Positions 17,073 through 26,608 of a stretch of 32,222 bases of DNA are shown one piece after another. The position numbers and the translations under genes are program-made. The stretch's first letter is position 1; every line of letters starts with the position of its first letter. Source of the DNA: Bacteroidota bacterium. Its GTDB lineage: Bacteria > Bacteroidota > Ignavibacteria > UBA10030 > UBA8401. Below the pieces are notes generated by a model, which searched no databases, was not told the DNA's origin, and was given only the letters and a program-made list of their open reading frames with translations. The stretch covers positions 1 to 32,222 of the forward strand of contig JAQUOA010000008.1 in NCBI GenBank assembly GCA_028749215.1. The letters are read 5' to 3'.

Positions 17073-17143
17073 CTGTCGGGAGAGGAGTCGAACCTCTACA
17101 TACGCCTCCAAAGGGCGCTGTCCTGCCATTAGACGACCCGACA
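17073..17143 (-). tRNA. tRNA-Gln (anticodon UUG) inside the spc operon
   Basis: The minus strand folds as a full cloverleaf of 71 nt: acceptor TGTCGGG/CCCGACA (7 bp), D arm GTCT/GGAC, anticodon stem GCGCC/GGCGT with loop CTTTGGA (anticodon TTG), variable ATGT, T arm AGAGG–TTCGACT–CCTCT and discriminator G. The weak U1–A72 pair is typical of bacterial tRNA-Gln. CCA is not encoded. It begins five bases after the rplR stop codon and lies 42 nt before rpsE, on the operon strand, so it is probably cut out of the ribosomal protein mRNA. Confidence 0.95.
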
Positions 17144-17148
17144 ACATT

Positions 17149-17517
17149 TTAAAATTTCAATCCGCCTTCACGCGCACCGTCGGCAAATGCTTTTACTCTG
17201 CCGTGGTACAAATATCCGTTACGATCGAACACAACCGTTGTAATTTTTTTATCAAGAGCTTTTTTGGCAAAAAGTTTGCCGACCACCGCACTCTTCTCCA
17301 ATTTCGATTTCGCTGATGCAAGTTCTTCTTTCACTTCTTTTGAATTAGTAGAAAGAGAAAGCAGGGTCTTTCCAGCCGTATCGTCAATAATCTGCCCATA
17401 AATTTCATTCAAGCTGCGGTACACAGAAAACCGCGGGCGTTCTGTGGTACCGAAAATTTTCTTCCGAATAGTTTGCTTAATGCGAAGACGGCGTTTATTT
17501 GGTTCTTTTTTTATCAT
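17149..17517 (-). CDS. rplR: 50S ribosomal protein L18
   Basis: A 122-residue L18, which binds 5S rRNA in the central protuberance. It shows [37 protein letters not shown] and the C-terminal [20 protein letters not shown]. It starts at ATG 18 nt after rplF. The next element downstream is a tRNA-Gln only five bases past its stop, so tRNA processing would leave this message with a 3' end almost at the stop codon. Confidence 0.97.
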   Translation of the reverse strand: MIKKEPNKRRLRIKQTIRKKIFGTTERPRFSVYRSLNEIYGQIIDDTAGKTLLSLSTNSKEVKEELASAKSKLEKSAVVGKLFAKKALDKKITTVVFDRNGYLYHGRVKAFADGAREGGLKF

Positions 17518-17535
17518 ATGCTCAACGTAAAGTTA

Positions 17536-18081
17536 TTATTTCGCTCCGGCCGCAGTTTTACCGGCTTTGCGACGGATATATTCACCTTCGTACTTCACTC
17601 CCTTGCCCTTGTACGGTTCAGGCGGTTTGAAGGATCGAATCTTTGCAGCAATTAAACCGACGAGCTGTTTGTCAAAGCCGCTGATCACGATATTCGTCGG
17701 CGTCGGCGCTTCAATTTTAATAGTTTCCGGTGCACGGAACACAATTGCATGTGAAAAGCCGAGAGCGAGTTGAAGATTCTTTCCTTTAATTTCTGCCTTG
17801 TAACCCACACCGACGAGTTCCAATTTTTTTGTGAATCCTGATGCAACACCTTTTACCATGTTGGCAATGTTGGCTCGTGTGGTTCCATGTAAAGCGCGGT
17901 CCGGACGATCGTCTGAACTGCGTGTCACATGAACTTCATTAGCTTTCACTTCAACGGCAACACGCGGATGAATTTGTTCTTTCAACTCACCGGCTTTCCC
18001 TTTTACGGTAACAACTCCGTTGTTGACGGTGACCGTGATACCGCTTGGGATGACAACTGGTTTTCTACCAATACGTGACAC
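17536..18081 (-). CDS. rplF: 50S ribosomal protein L6
   Basis: A 181-residue L6 near the factor-binding site. MSRIGRKPVVIPSGITVTVN at the start and GVGYKAEIKGKNLQLALGFS plus KIRSFKPPEPYKGKGVKYEG in the second domain identify it. It begins with GTG, with AAGGAG six bases upstream, 12 nt after rpsH. Confidence 0.98.
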   Translation of the reverse strand: MSRIGRKPVVIPSGITVTVNNGVVTVKGKAGELKEQIHPRVAVEVKANEVHVTRSSDDRPDRALHGTTRANIANMVKGVASGFTKKLELVGVGYKAEIKGKNLQLALGFSHAIVFRAPETIKIEAPTPTNIVISGFDKQLVGLIAAKIRSFKPPEPYKGKGVKYEGEYIRRKAGKTAAGAK

Positions 18082-18093
18082 TGTCTTCTCCTT

Positions 18094-18492
18094 TTACCAA
18101 ATGAGGCAGAGAACTTCTCCGCCAACGTTTTCTTTTCGAGCCTGTCTGTCGGTCATCAAACCTTTCGGCGTTGATACAATGGCCAATCCGAGACCGTTAT
18201 TGACGCGCGGAAGATTATCTACCGCACGATACACGCGACGGCCGGGTGTGCTGACTCGGCGTGTGCCTTTGATAACATTGCTTCCGTGGTAATACCGCAG
18301 TGCAATACGAATGACACCTTGTTTGTTGCTTGATTCTACAACATCAAACAAAGTGATCAATTTATTCTCCGCAAGAATTCGCGTCATATCTTTCTTTAAA
18401 TTCGATGCGGGAATTTCTACTTTTTTATGCTTCGCCTGAATTGCATTGCGAAGCCGTGTAAGATAATCTGCAATTGGATCTGAATGAGCCAT
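18094..18492 (-). CDS. rpsH: 30S ribosomal protein S8
   Basis: A 132-residue S8, a primary binder of the 16S central domain. DPIADYLTRLRNAIQAKHKK opens it and VSTPGRRVYRAVDNLPRVNN with GLGLAIVSTPKGLMTDRQAR closes it. In E. coli S8 is the translational repressor of the spc operon; I did not find the matching rRNA-mimic hairpin upstream of rplE here. Confidence 0.98.
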   Translation of the reverse strand: MAHSDPIADYLTRLRNAIQAKHKKVEIPASNLKKDMTRILAENKLITLFDVVESSNKQGVIRIALRYYHGSNVIKGTRRVSTPGRRVYRAVDNLPRVNNGLGLAIVSTPKGLMTDRQARKENVGGEVLCLIW

Positions 18493-18513
18493 CGTGAAAC
18501 GTTCTCCTAATAG

Positions 18514-18783
18514 TTACCAGCTTGCTTTTACAAGACCGGGAATTTTACCTTCGTGTGCCAGTTTACGCAACATAAGACGCGACAGCCCAAACTTGCGGTA
18601 GTAGCCTCGCGTGCGTCCGGTTAAGTTGCACCGGTTGTGAAGACGCGTCGGATGACTGTCGCGCGGCAGCTTGCGCAGTCCTTCAGTGTCTCCCTGTTCA
18701 ATTAATTCTTTTCGCTTTGCCGCATACTTTGCAACAATTTTTTCACGTCGTCGTTGACGGGCAACCGAACTTAGTTTTGCCAT
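18514..18783 (-). CDS. rpsN: 30S ribosomal protein S14, long zinc-free form
   Basis: An 89-residue S14. The internal stretch [20 protein letters not shown] and the single Cys in [20 protein letters not shown] show the long C-minus form, not the 61-residue zinc form. It lies 9 nt after rplE. Confidence 0.97.
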   Translation of the reverse strand: MAKLSSVARQRRREKIVAKYAAKRKELIEQGDTEGLRKLPRDSHPTRLHNRCNLTGRTRGYYRKFGLSRLMLRKLAHEGKIPGLVKASW

Positions 18784-18792
18784 AGTCTCCCT

Positions 18793-19431
18793 TTATCCTG
18801 CTTTTGCAACTGGTTGTTCACGCTTAATAAATGGAACGCCAAACAACTTCAGCAATTCCATCGCTTCCATATCAGTGTTTGCCGTTGTGACAAACGTAAT
18901 ATCCATTCCGGAAATCTTTGTTACCCTATCCGCATCAATTTCCGGAAAAATAATCTGCTCTTTAATTCCCAATGTGTAATTTCCTCGTCCATCGAATGAA
19001 CGATCCGACACTCCGCGGAAATCTCTAATCTGAGGCATGGCCAGCGAAATGAGCCTGTCGAAAAATTCGAACATCATTCTGCTTCGCAAGGTAACCCTCA
19101 CGCCAATCGGCAGTCCCTGCCGGAGTTTGAAATTTGAGATTGCTTTTTTTGCTTTGGTCACGGCAACTTTTTGTCCGGTAACTGCTTCAAGCTCTGCCAC
19201 AGCGGTTTCAATCAACTTTGCATCCTGTGTCGCTCCGCCGACGCCGATATTGACGGCGATCTTTTCAAGCTTCGGCACTTCCATTACGTTGGAGTAGTTG
19301 AACCGTTTCATCATTGCCGGAATAATATCTTTTTTGTATTTCTCTGCGAGACGCGGGTACACTCCTGCTTCGCGTACTCCCGGACCGCTTTTCACTGCTT
19401 TGTCGTCTTTTTGCTTTTTCTCTTTTGCCAT
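18793..19431 (-). CDS. rplE: 50S ribosomal protein L5 with N-terminal extension
   Basis: L5 binds 5S rRNA and contacts the P-site tRNA. The start is the ATG at 19431 ([16 protein letters not shown]), with GAGAAG eight bases upstream; the track's GTG at 19458 is less likely. The 212-residue product carries about 25 extra charged residues before the usual [17 protein letters not shown]. Core motifs are [30 protein letters not shown] and [16 protein letters not shown]. Confidence 0.97.
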   Translation of the reverse strand: MAKEKKQKDDKAVKSGPGVREAGVYPRLAEKYKKDIIPAMMKRFNYSNVMEVPKLEKIAVNIGVGGATQDAKLIETAVAELEAVTGQKVAVTKAKKAISNFKLRQGLPIGVRVTLRSRMMFEFFDRLISLAMPQIRDFRGVSDRSFDGRGNYTLGIKEQIIFPEIDADRVTKISGMDITFVTTANTDMEAMELLKLFGVPFIKREQPVAKAG

Positions 19432-19485
19432 GTCGTTTCTTCTCGTTAGTTGTGCCACGTTATTCGCGTAACACCATGTGTTGAA

Positions 19486-19809
19486 TTAAAACAGCTCGCC
19501 GCTCTTTCGAGCAACGCGCATTACTTTCTTTTTGCCCGATACAGAATCTTTCGTGCGTTCGTATCCTACCCGTGTTGCTTCACCACTCTTTGGATCTTTT
19601 ACCATCACGTTCGAAGCATTGAATGGCGCTTCTTTTTGCACAACGCCTCCCTGCGGATTACTTTGCGACGGACGGGTGTGACGTTTCACGACATTCACTC
19701 CTTCAACAATGATCCGATTTTTTTCAGGAAACACTTTCAATACTTTTCCTTCTTTTCCTTTGGCATTGCCGGTGATGACAACGACGATATCATTCTTTTT
19801 TACGTTCAT
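19486..19809 (-). CDS. rplX: 50S ribosomal protein L24
   Basis: A 107-residue KOW-domain protein that starts 50S assembly. [20 protein letters not shown] holds the KOW motif and [20 protein letters not shown] is the family core. It is 19 nt after rplN; the 54-nt gap to rplE holds no evident gene. Confidence 0.98.
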   Translation of the reverse strand: MNVKKNDIVVVITGNAKGKEGKVLKVFPEKNRIIVEGVNVVKRHTRPSQSNPQGGVVQKEAPFNASNVMVKDPKSGEATRVGYERTKDSVSGKKKVMRVARKSGELF

Positions 19810-19828
19810 AGGTCATTTTCTTTCTGTC

Positions 19829-20197
19829 TTACAGCACTTCAGGTGCGAGTGATACAATTTTCATAAACTGCTTTTCTCGAAGCTCACGCGCTACCGGTCC
19901 AAAGATGCGTGTTCCGCGTGGTTCATTCTGCGCCGTGATGAGTACAACAGCATTCTCATCAAAGCGGATATAGGAACCGTCTTTGCGTCCCACTTCCTTT
20001 GTTGTGCGAACCACGACGGCGCGGGACACATCTCCCTTTTTTACTGCGGCACCGGGAATGGCAGCTTTCACCGACACAACAACAAGGTCTCCGACAGATG
20101 CATATCGACGGTCATGACCGCCAAGCACGCGGATACATCGGACTTTTTTTGCACCTGAATTATCTGCAACAACTAAATTGGTTTCTTCTTGAATCAT
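19829..20197 (-). CDS. rplN: 50S ribosomal protein L14
   Basis: A complete 122-residue L14 at the subunit interface. [20 protein letters not shown] and [20 protein letters not shown] are diagnostic. It opens the spc set, 21 nt after rpsQ, with no separate promoter visible, so the S10 and spc sets look like one transcription unit. Confidence 0.98.
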   Translation of the reverse strand: MIQEETNLVVADNSGAKKVRCIRVLGGHDRRYASVGDLVVVSVKAAIPGAAVKKGDVSRAVVVRTTKEVGRKDGSYIRFDENAVVLITAQNEPRGTRIFGPVARELREKQFMKIVSLAPEVL

Positions 20198-20218
20198 TGT
20201 CGTCTCCGAACAGAACTG

Positions 20219-20476
20219 TTATTGCGCTTTCGCAACGATTTGCACTAACCGCCAACGTTTTAATTTACTGATGGGGCGGGTTTCCATGATTAACACCGTA
20301 TCGCCGACACCCGCTTCATTCTTTTCATCGTGAGCGTAAAACTTTGTCGTACGTTTGAAATATTTTTTATACAACGGATGTACTACTTTCCGTTCAACGG
20401 CAACGACGATGCCTTTGTGCATCTTATTGCTCACCACTTTGCCGGTTCGTGTCTTGCGATTATTACGAGTTTCCAT
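20219..20476 (-). CDS. rpsQ: 30S ribosomal protein S17
   Basis: An 85-residue OB-fold primary 16S binder. [20 protein letters not shown] and [20 protein letters not shown] identify it. The track begins at a TTG; two adjacent ATG codons follow AAGAGGA, and the second (20476, METRNNRKT) has the better spacing and matches the family start. Confidence 0.96.
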   Translation of the reverse strand: METRNNRKTRTGKVVSNKMHKGIVVAVERKVVHPLYKKYFKRTTKFYAHDEKNEAGVGDTVLIMETRPISKLKRWRLVQIVAKAQ

Positions 20477-20496
20477 CATTCCTCTTAACAAAAAAT

Positions 20497-20703
20497 TTAC
20501 TGTACTTTCGCTTTGGTTAATTCACGTTCACGCAAAATCGTTTTCATACGCGCAATATCTTTGCGAAGCAGTGTGAATTGTGATGTGTTCTCAACTTGGC
20601 TGGTCGCCTTGTGAAACTTCATTGCTGAGAGAGAATCTCTATTCTCATCAATCCTCTTTAGTAATTCTTCGTCGGTCAGTAACCGAAGATCAGTTGGTTT
20701 CAT
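20497..20703 (-). CDS. rpmC: 50S ribosomal protein L29
   Basis: A 68-residue two-helix protein at the tunnel exit, next to the docking site of trigger factor and [23 protein letters not shown] and [20 protein letters not shown] fit the family. It lies 11 nt after rplP. Confidence 0.96.
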   Translation of the reverse strand: MKPTDLRLLTDEELLKRIDENRDSLSAMKFHKATSQVENTSQFTLLRKDIARMKTILRERELTKAKVQ

Positions 20704-20714
20704 AGCTCTCTTCC

Positions 20715-21134
20715 TTATGCAGCCAAATCAATTCGTTTAACAAACTTTGTTTTAATGGGAAGTTTGTGTGCGGCAAGAGTCAAAGCTTCTTGCGCTAATT
20801 CTTTTTTAATGCCGCCCACCTCAAATAAAATACGTCCCGGTTTAATCACAGCAACCCAAAATTCCGGTGCACCTTTACCGCTTCCCATACGGGTTTCTGC
20901 GGGCTTTTTGGAAACCGGTTTGTCCGGAAAAATTCTGATCCACACTTTTCCTTCACGTTTCATCAAGCGTGTCAGCGCAACACGTGCCGCTTCAATTTGG
21001 CGGGCACTGATCCAAGCCGGTTCCATCGCTTTCAAACCGTAATCGCCGAACGCAACTGTTGCACCGCGTGTGGCAACACCGCTCATTCGTCCGCGCTGTG
21101 CTTTTCTATACTTTACTCTTTTTGGCATTAACAT
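20715..21134 (-). CDS. rplP: 50S ribosomal protein L16
   Basis: A 137–139-residue L16 near the A-site t[23 protein letters not shown] and [20 protein letters not shown] are typical. Two ATGs are possible: 21134 (MLMPKR), which has GGAG nine bases upstream, and 21128 (MPKRVKYRK), which matches the family start. I keep the first because of the spacing. Confidence 0.97.
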   Translation of the reverse strand: MLMPKRVKYRKAQRGRMSGVATRGATVAFGDYGLKAMEPAWISARQIEAARVALTRLMKREGKVWIRIFPDKPVSKKPAETRMGSGKGAPEFWVAVIKPGRILFEVGGIKKELAQEALTLAAHKLPIKTKFVKRIDLAA

Positions 21135-21161
21135 AGTTCAAAACTCCAGGTACAATTTCAG

Positions 21162-21800
21162 TTAACGATTGCTTTTATCAAGGATTTCGCCTTTGCAAAT
21201 CCATACTTTCACGCCAATCTTTCCGTAGATGGTCGCTGCTTCAGCATGCGCATAATCGATATCCGCACGAATAGTGTGAAGCGGAATACGTCCATCTTTA
21301 TACTGTTCGGAGCGTGCAATTTCCGCGCCGCCCAAACGACCGGCACACATTACGCGAATACCTTCGGCACCCATACGCATTGCAGCGGTGATAGCCTGCT
21401 TCATTGCACGGCGAAATGCGATACGTCCTTCAAGCTGTGCCGCAATATTTTCCGCCACAAGCTGTGCATCAAGTTCTGGACGCTTAATTTCATTAATGAG
21501 GATCTTAACTTCTTTATTCGTAACCTTCTTCAGTTCTTCTTCGAGCTGTGTAATTTCTTTTCCGCTTTTACCGATGACAACTCCGGGCCGCGATGTATGA
21601 ATGGTGATGCGAGCGTTCTTCGGCGTGCGCTCAATTTGGATCTTTGACACACCGGCTTTTTTCAAACGATTGCGGAGATAGTTCCGTACGTTATAATCTT
21701 CAAGCAGTTTACTTGCAAAATTTTTATCATCGTACCAGTTAGAGTCCCACGTTTTGATGATGCCTAACCGAAAACCGACCGGATTTATTTTTTGTCCCAA
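21162..21800 (-). CDS. rpsC: 30S ribosomal protein S3 with a TTG start
   Basis: A 212-residue S3, part of the mRNA entry channel helicase. The universal N-terminus [12 protein letters not shown] begins right after a TTG codon, with GGAG five bases upstream, so TTG is the start. A KH domain follows ([20 protein letters not shown]) and then [20 protein letters not shown]. The C-terminus is short, without the extended tail some bacteria have. Confidence 0.98.
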   Translation of the reverse strand: MGQKINPVGFRLGIIKTWDSNWYDDKNFASKLLEDYNVRNYLRNRLKKAGVSKIQIERTPKNARITIHTSRPGVVIGKSGKEITQLEEELKKVTNKEVKILINEIKRPELDAQLVAENIAAQLEGRIAFRRAMKQAITAAMRMGAEGIRVMCAGRLGGAEIARSEQYKDGRIPLHTIRADIDYAHAEAATIYGKIGVKVWICKGEILDKSNR

Positions 21801-21821
21801 AGTAGCTCCTGAACAGTGTAA

Positions 21822-22175
21822 TTACTTTTTAACTTTTCGTTGATCCACCACAATAGTCAAGTGATGAGAACGCTTCAAAATCTTGTATGCACGGCCCATC
21901 GGCGCCGGAAGAATTCGTTTCATCGACTGTCCGCCATTCACAAAACATTCTTTAATAAACAAATCATCTGCACTAACACCGGCGTTGGCATCTTTATTCT
22001 GAAAATTTGCAACGGCCGAGCGCAAAACTTTTTCAGCCGTCTTCGATGCATGTTTCGGCTGGAAGTGAAGAATGTTCAGCGCTTCACCTACCGATTTACC
22101 GCGAATAAGATCGATCACTAACCGCATTTTGCGCGGAGATGTTCCGATGTAACGATTAATTGCTTTTGATTCCAT
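21822..22175 (-). CDS. rplV: 50S ribosomal protein L22
   Basis: A 117-residue L22 lining the peptide exit tunnel. NRYIGTSPRKMRLVIDLIRG and the loop segment VNGGQSMKRILPAPMGRAYK, which reaches the tunnel constriction, are intact. It follows rpsS by 29 nt. Confidence 0.98.
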   Translation of the reverse strand: MESKAINRYIGTSPRKMRLVIDLIRGKSVGEALNILHFQPKHASKTAEKVLRSAVANFQNKDANAGVSADDLFIKECFVNGGQSMKRILPAPMGRAYKILKRSHHLTIVVDQRKVKK

Positions 22176-22204
22176 GTCTATTCAAACTCCAAATTTCAAT
22201 TCGA

Positions 22205-22483
22205 TTAAACAGCTGCTTCCGTTTTAAGGCCGGGATGTCCGCGGAAAATTCGAGTCGGCGCAAATTCACCGAGCTTGTGTCCTACCATCGCTTCTTGAAT
22301 GTAGACCGGGATGAATTTATTCCCGTTATGCACCGCAAATGTATGACCGACAAATTCCGGAGGAATGGTGCACGACCGCGCCCACGTTTTAATGACCTGC
22401 TTTTTGTTGGTTTTATTCAACACCTCAACTTTGGACAACAGGCGTGAATCAATGTATGGACCTTTTTTGAGCGAACGACTCAT
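22205..22483 (-). CDS. rpsS: 30S ribosomal protein S19
   Basis: A 92-residue S19 of the 30S head. [20 protein letters not shown] and [18 protein letters not shown] mark it. It lies 19 nt downstream of rplB. Confidence 0.98.
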   Translation of the reverse strand: MSRSLKKGPYIDSRLLSKVEVLNKTNKKQVIKTWARSCTIPPEFVGHTFAVHNGNKFIPVYIQEAMVGHKLGEFAPTRIFRGHPGLKTEAAV

Positions 22484-22502
22484 AGTATTCTCTTAAAAAA
22501 AT

Positions 22503-23327
22503 TTACTTGCGACGCTTAACAATGTATTTACTTGACTGCTTATTTCGCGTACGTGTTTTCAAACCTTTTGATTTTTGTCCCCATGGGCTTACGGGATGAC
22601 CGCCGCCCGATGTTTTACCTTCACCGCCGCCCATCGGATGGTCGACAGGATTTCTTGCAACACCGCGCGACAACGGACGTCTGCCGAGCCAACGTGACCG
22701 ACCCGCTTTGCCGAGGCTGATATTTTCGTGATCGATGTTGCCAAGCTGTCCGACGGTTGCATAACAATCGGCTGCAACGTTTCGAACTTCACCGGAAGGA
22801 AATTTCAAGAGAACAAAGTCTCCTTCTTTCGCCTGCACCGTTGCGAAGTTGCCCGCGCTCCGTGCAATTTGCCCGCCCTTGCCTGGACGAAGTTCGATGT
22901 TGTGAATCATCGTATTCACTGGCATTGCTTTTAACGGAAGCGCGTTGCCAAGAATTGGTTCTGCGGTTTCACCGGCAACAATTTTCTGACCGATTTTGAG
23001 ACCTTCCGGAGCAAGCACATACGTTTTTTCACCATCAGGGTATTGTATCAACGCTATGTATGTTGATCTGTTCGGATCATACTCAACAGCGACAACCTTC
23101 CCTTCAATATTCCGTTTGGAGCGTTTGAAATCGATGATGCGGTATCGTCTCTTGTGTCCACCCCCGCGATGCCGCGAAGTTACACGTCCAAAACCGTTTC
23201 GCCCGCCGCTCTTAGTAATTTTTTCTAAAAGAGATTTTTCAGGCTTTGACTTCGTAATTTCTTCAAACGTTGCAATCGAATAGTATCGAGTTGCAGGGGT
23301 CATCGGTTTTAATTTGCGTAATGCCAT
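22503..23327 (-). CDS. rplB: 50S ribosomal protein L2
   Basis: A 274-residue L2, required for subunit joining and near the peptidyl transferase centre. [20 protein letters not shown] opens it; [20 protein letters not shown] and the C-terminal [20 protein letters not shown], with the histidine important for activity, are present. It starts 17 nt after rplW. Confidence 0.98.
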   Translation of the reverse strand: MALRKLKPMTPATRYYSIATFEEITKSKPEKSLLEKITKSGGRNGFGRVTSRHRGGGHKRRYRIIDFKRSKRNIEGKVVAVEYDPNRSTYIALIQYPDGEKTYVLAPEGLKIGQKIVAGETAEPILGNALPLKAMPVNTMIHNIELRPGKGGQIARSAGNFATVQAKEGDFVLLKFPSGEVRNVAADCYATVGQLGNIDHENISLGKAGRSRWLGRRPLSRGVARNPVDHPMGGGEGKTSGGGHPVSPWGQKSKGLKTRTRNKQSSKYIVKRRK

Positions 23328-23344
23328 AACTTACTCTTTTGAAT

Positions 23345-23647
23345 TTAGACGTTCGCCAAAAAATCTATCGTTTGGCCTTCTTTTAAAGTCACAAATGCTT
23401 TCTTCCAGTCACTGCGTCTGCCGGAAATCCGGCCGCGCTTTGTCATTTGCGCTTTTGTTTTACCTTTTACATTCACCGTCCGCACGCTGACAACATTCAC
23501 ATTGAATTTTTTTTCAACAGCTTTCTGAATTTGAATTTTGTTTGCATCCGGAACAACCTTGAAAGCATACTGACGTGTCGTTGTCAGTGCCGTCATCTTT
23601 TCCGTCAGCAATGGTTGTATAAGAATTCCCGTCATGGTTACTGTCAT
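23345..23647 (-). CDS. rplW: 50S ribosomal protein L23
   Basis: A 100-residue L23, the tunnel-exit protein contacted by trigger factor and SRP. It has [40 protein letters not shown] and [15 protein letters not shown]. The ATG lies five bases after the rplD stop, with only a weak AAGTGA ribosome site, so it is probably translated by coupling; MTGILIQP four codons in is an alternative start. Confidence 0.96.
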   Translation of the reverse strand: MTVTMTGILIQPLLTEKMTALTTTRQYAFKVVPDANKIQIQKAVEKKFNVNVVSVRTVNVKGKTKAQMTKRGRISGRRSDWKKAFVTLKEGQTIDFLANV

Positions 23648-23652
23648 TTCAC

Positions 23653-24282
23653 TTAGTTAGCAAATGTTTTGTGAATCACATCGACGCTGCTTTTGAATAC
23701 CACAACAACATTGTTGTTGAGGATATCATACGTCGATGCTTTTGCCGCTTCGAGCACATTCAATGTCGGAATATTGCGGCCCGCTTTTAAAACGTTACCT
23801 TCAGTTTTTGTGGTCAACAACAACACTTTCTTTTTGTCGGCTTGCAAGGCTTTCAAAATGGATGCCATCTCTTTTGTTTTGGGGACATCAAATGAAAAAT
23901 CTTCGACGACTACAATTTGGCCGTCTTTCGCTTTGTACGACCATGCAGATTTTCTCGCAAGGCGTTTCACTTTTGCCGGAAGTTTTACAACATAGTCGTG
24001 CGGTTTAGGTCCAAAGATTGTACCACCGCCAACCATCAACGGCGATCGGCTTGTACCTTGACGTGCACGGCCTGTTTTCTTTTGAGCGAAAGGTTTTTTT
24101 CCGCCTCCGCTTACCTCGCCGCGTTCTTTCGTTTTATGAGTTCCCTGGCGTTGATTTGCCCAGTATGAACGCACCGCTTGGTAGATCGCGTGATCATTCG
24201 GTTCGATTTCAAAAATATCCGGTTTGAGTTCTACTTTTTCGCCGGACTTCGTTCCATCTTTTTTTACGACATCAATATTCAT
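23653..24282 (-). CDS. rplD: 50S ribosomal protein L4
   Basis: A 209-residue L4 whose loop lines the exit tunnel. [40 protein letters not shown] and [18 protein letters not shown] are the family core. The start is taken as the ATG at 24282 ([10 protein letters not shown]) rather than the track's GTG at 24300. In E. coli L4 also represses the S10 operon; a strong hairpin lies before rpsJ here. Confidence 0.97.
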   Translation of the reverse strand: MNIDVVKKDGTKSGEKVELKPDIFEIEPNDHAIYQAVRSYWANQRQGTHKTKERGEVSGGGKKPFAQKKTGRARQGTSRSPLMVGGGTIFGPKPHDYVVKLPAKVKRLARKSAWSYKAKDGQIVVVEDFSFDVPKTKEMASILKALQADKKKVLLLTTKTEGNVLKAGRNIPTLNVLEAAKASTYDILNNNVVVVFKSSVDVIHKTFAN

Positions 24283-24304
24283 GGCTGATGCTTTCTGCAC
24301 ACAG

Positions 24305-24925
24305 TTATTTCGTAATAGTCACATACGTATTTTTTGCTCCCGGAATCGATCCTTTCACCAACAAAAGATTTGACTCGGGAATAACTTTTACAACGGTAAG
24401 ATTTTTCACGGTCACATTTTCGAAGCCCATACGTCCTGCCATGCGCATTCCTTTGAAGACGCGCGACGGATACGATGAACCGCCGATGGAACCAGGTGCA
24501 CGAACGCGGTCCGATTGACCGTGTGTGGTCATACCAACACCACTGAAATGATGTCTCTTAACAACACCTTGGAAGCCGCGTCCTTTGGATTTTGCCATCA
24601 CATCAACGACATCACCCTTCATGAAGATATCGACTTTCACTTCCTGACCGAGTTCCAACTTTGTTCCGTTGAAATTGCGAAACTCGCGTAACAAGCGAAG
24701 AGCTTTAGCGCCGACTTTTTGGAAGTGACCTTTTAAAGCTTTGTTAACAAGACGTTCAGGTTTTTCATCAAATCCGAGCTGGATGGCATCGTAGCCGTCT
24801 TTGTCTTTCGTTCGGATTTGAGTGACATAGCATGGACCTGCTTCAATGACAGTGCACGGAATTGAAATTCCGTTGTCATCGTACACGCTCGTCATACCAA
24901 TCTTTTTTCCTAAAATTCCACTCAC
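24305..24925 (-). CDS. rplC: 50S ribosomal protein L3
   Basis: A 206-residue L3 that nucleates 50S assembly. [20 protein letters not shown] at the start and [40 protein letters not shown] and [12 protein letters not shown] in the core are diagnostic. It starts with GTG, with AAGGAG eight bases upstream. Confidence 0.98.
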   Translation of the reverse strand: MSGILGKKIGMTSVYDDNGISIPCTVIEAGPCYVTQIRTKDKDGYDAIQLGFDEKPERLVNKALKGHFQKVGAKALRLLREFRNFNGTKLELGQEVKVDIFMKGDVVDVMAKSKGRGFQGVVKRHHFSGVGMTTHGQSDRVRAPGSIGGSSYPSRVFKGMRMAGRMGFENVTVKNLTVVKVIPESNLLLVKGSIPGAKNTYVTITK

Positions 24926-24980
24926 TTTTTATTCTCCTTGAGAACAATCGTAATTGTACCACATCTTCAGCACTACCACC

Positions 24981-25289
24981 CTACACTTTAATTTCTACAT
25001 CAACACCAGCCGGCAAATCGAGCTTCATTAACGCATCAACCGTTTTTGAGCCGGATGAAAGTATATCTATCAAACGTTTGTGCGACTTAATCTGAAATTG
25101 TTCACGCGATTTCTTATCGACGTGCGGCGACCGGTTTACGGTGAACACAGACCGTTTCGTCGGAAGCGGAATTGGTCCTGAAACCACTGCACCTGTCGAC
25201 TTCACCGTCTTAATAATCTTTTCGGCCGATTTATCAATCAGTACATGATCGTATGAACGTAATTTGATGCGAATTTTTTGACCAGCCAA
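24981..25289 (-). CDS. rpsJ: 30S ribosomal protein S10 with a TTG start
   Basis: A 102-residue S10, also known as the NusE antitermination factor. [40 protein letters not shown] and [13 protein letters not shown] are complete. The start is TTG at 25289, with GAGGAG eight to nine bases upstream; no ATG or GTG is available. It heads the S10 set, 63 nt after tuf, with a strong hairpin in that gap. Confidence 0.97.
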   Translation of the reverse strand: MAGQKIRIKLRSYDHVLIDKSAEKIIKTVKSTGAVVSGPIPLPTKRSVFTVNRSPHVDKKSREQFQIKSHKRLIDILSSGSKTVDALMKLDLPAGVDVEIKV

Positions 25290-25310
25290 TGTTTCTTCTC
25301 CTCGAGATGT

Positions 25311-25334
25311 ACTGCGGTGTTTTTACACCGCAGT
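25311..25334 (-). promoter_or_regulatory. Strong hairpin in the tuf–rpsJ gap
   Basis: ACTGCGGTGT and ACACCGCAGT form a perfect 10-bp stem with a 4-nt loop, ending 21 nt before the rpsJ start. No T-run follows on the transcribed strand, so it is unlikely to be a full terminator. It occupies the position of the S10 leader and could be a binding or processing site. Confidence 0.65.
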
Positions 25335-25352
25335 TCTCATCGACATTATGTA

Positions 25353-26558
25353 TTACTCAATAATTTTCGTTACAACACCAGCGCCAACTGTACGGCCGCC
25401 TTCACGAATTGCAAAACGGAGACCTTCATCCATAGCAATAGTTGAGATCAATTCAATCTGCATGTTATCAACGTTATCACCAGGCATAATCATTTCCACG
25501 CCCGACGGTAAGGTGACAACACCGGTAACGTCGGTGGTACGGAAATAGAATTGGGGGCGATAACCATTGATAAACGGTGTATGGCGTCCGCCTTCTTCTT
25601 TCTTTAAAACGTATACCTGAGCAGTGAACTTTTTGTGCGGTGTAATGGAACCTGGTTTTGCAAGAACCATCCCGCGTTCAAGTTCGTCTTTTTCAATTCC
25701 GCGAAGCAACAAACCAGCATTATCGCCTGCGTGCACTTCATCAAGCTCCTTACGGAACATTTCTGCACCGGTGATAACGGTTTTCTTGTGTGCGCCAAGA
25801 CCAATCACTTCAATTTCATCTCCAACTTTTGCACGACCGCGTTCGCATCGTCCGGTTCCTACTGTACCGCGTCCGGTTATCGAGAACACGTCTTCAATCG
25901 GCATCAAGAATGGCTTTTCAACATCGCGTTTCGGTTCTGGAATGTACTTGTCGACCGCAGCCATCAAATCAAGAATCGGTTTGTATGCAGGATCATCGAT
26001 TGGTTTTCCAGCAGCATATGCTTCGAGAGCTTTTGTCGCCGAGCCACGAATAATCGGAATTTCATCGCCGGGAAATTTATTTGCGGTAAGAAGTTCGCGC
26101 AATTCCATTTCAACAAGGTCAAGTAATTCAGGATCTGCAATATCAACTTTATTCAAGAACACAACAATCTTCGGAACGCCAACTTGATAGGCAAGAAGAA
26201 TGTGTTCGCGTGTCTGCGGCATTGGACCGTCTGTACCAGCAACGACCAAAATTGCACCATCCATTTGTGCGGCACCGGTGATCATGTTCTTCACATAGTC
26301 AGCGTGGCCTGGGCAGTCAACGTGCGCATAGTGGCGATTCTCTGTAGAGTATTCGACGTGAGCCGTTGCGATCGTGATACCACGTTCACGTTCTTCAGGT
26401 GCATTGTCAATTGAATCAAAGGTACGAACAGTGGAAAGACCTTTCAGCGCCATCGTCATTGTAATAGCAGCAGTTAAAGATGTCTTACCGTGATCAACGT
26501 GTCCAATCGTACCGATGTTCACGTGCGGCTTGCTGCGGTCAAATTTTTCTTTTGCCAT
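25353..26558 (-). CDS. tuf: Elongation factor Tu
   Basis: A 401-residue EF-Tu that delivers aminoacyl-tRNA to the ribosome. G1 is [10 protein letters not shown]2 lies in [16 protein letters not shown]3 is DCPGHADY, G4 is NKVD and G5 is RGSATKAL. Domains 2 and 3 follow. The domain-2 stretch [18 protein letters not shown] differs from the common GRGTVVTGR/GRGTVATGR type by a Gly and a Cys. AGGAG precedes the ATG. It lies between fusA (50 nt) and rpsJ (63 nt), in str-operon order. Confidence 0.98.
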   Translation of the reverse strand: MAKEKFDRSKPHVNIGTIGHVDHGKTSLTAAITMTMALKGLSTVRTFDSIDNAPEERERGITIATAHVEYSTENRHYAHVDCPGHADYVKNMITGAAQMDGAILVVAGTDGPMPQTREHILLAYQVGVPKIVVFLNKVDIADPELLDLVEMELRELLTANKFPGDEIPIIRGSATKALEAYAAGKPIDDPAYKPILDLMAAVDKYIPEPKRDVEKPFLMPIEDVFSITGRGTVGTGRCERGRAKVGDEIEVIGLGAHKKTVITGAEMFRKELDEVHAGDNAGLLLRGIEKDELERGMVLAKPGSITPHKKFTAQVYVLKKEEGGRHTPFINGYRPQFYFRTTDVTGVVTLPSGVEMIMPGDNVDNMQIELISTIAMDEGLRFAIREGGRTVGAGVVTKIIE

Positions 26559-26608
26559 GAGGATTTCTCCTAGTTAATTGTTATTGGTTAATTCAAATTT
26601 CAAATCTA

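Noticed and set aside
25624-26187. 187-codon plus-strand ORF opposite tuf, and another of 163 codons
   Set aside because: Both lie fully antisense to EF-Tu, have no ribosome site or family resemblance, and are explained by the biased codon use of tuf.
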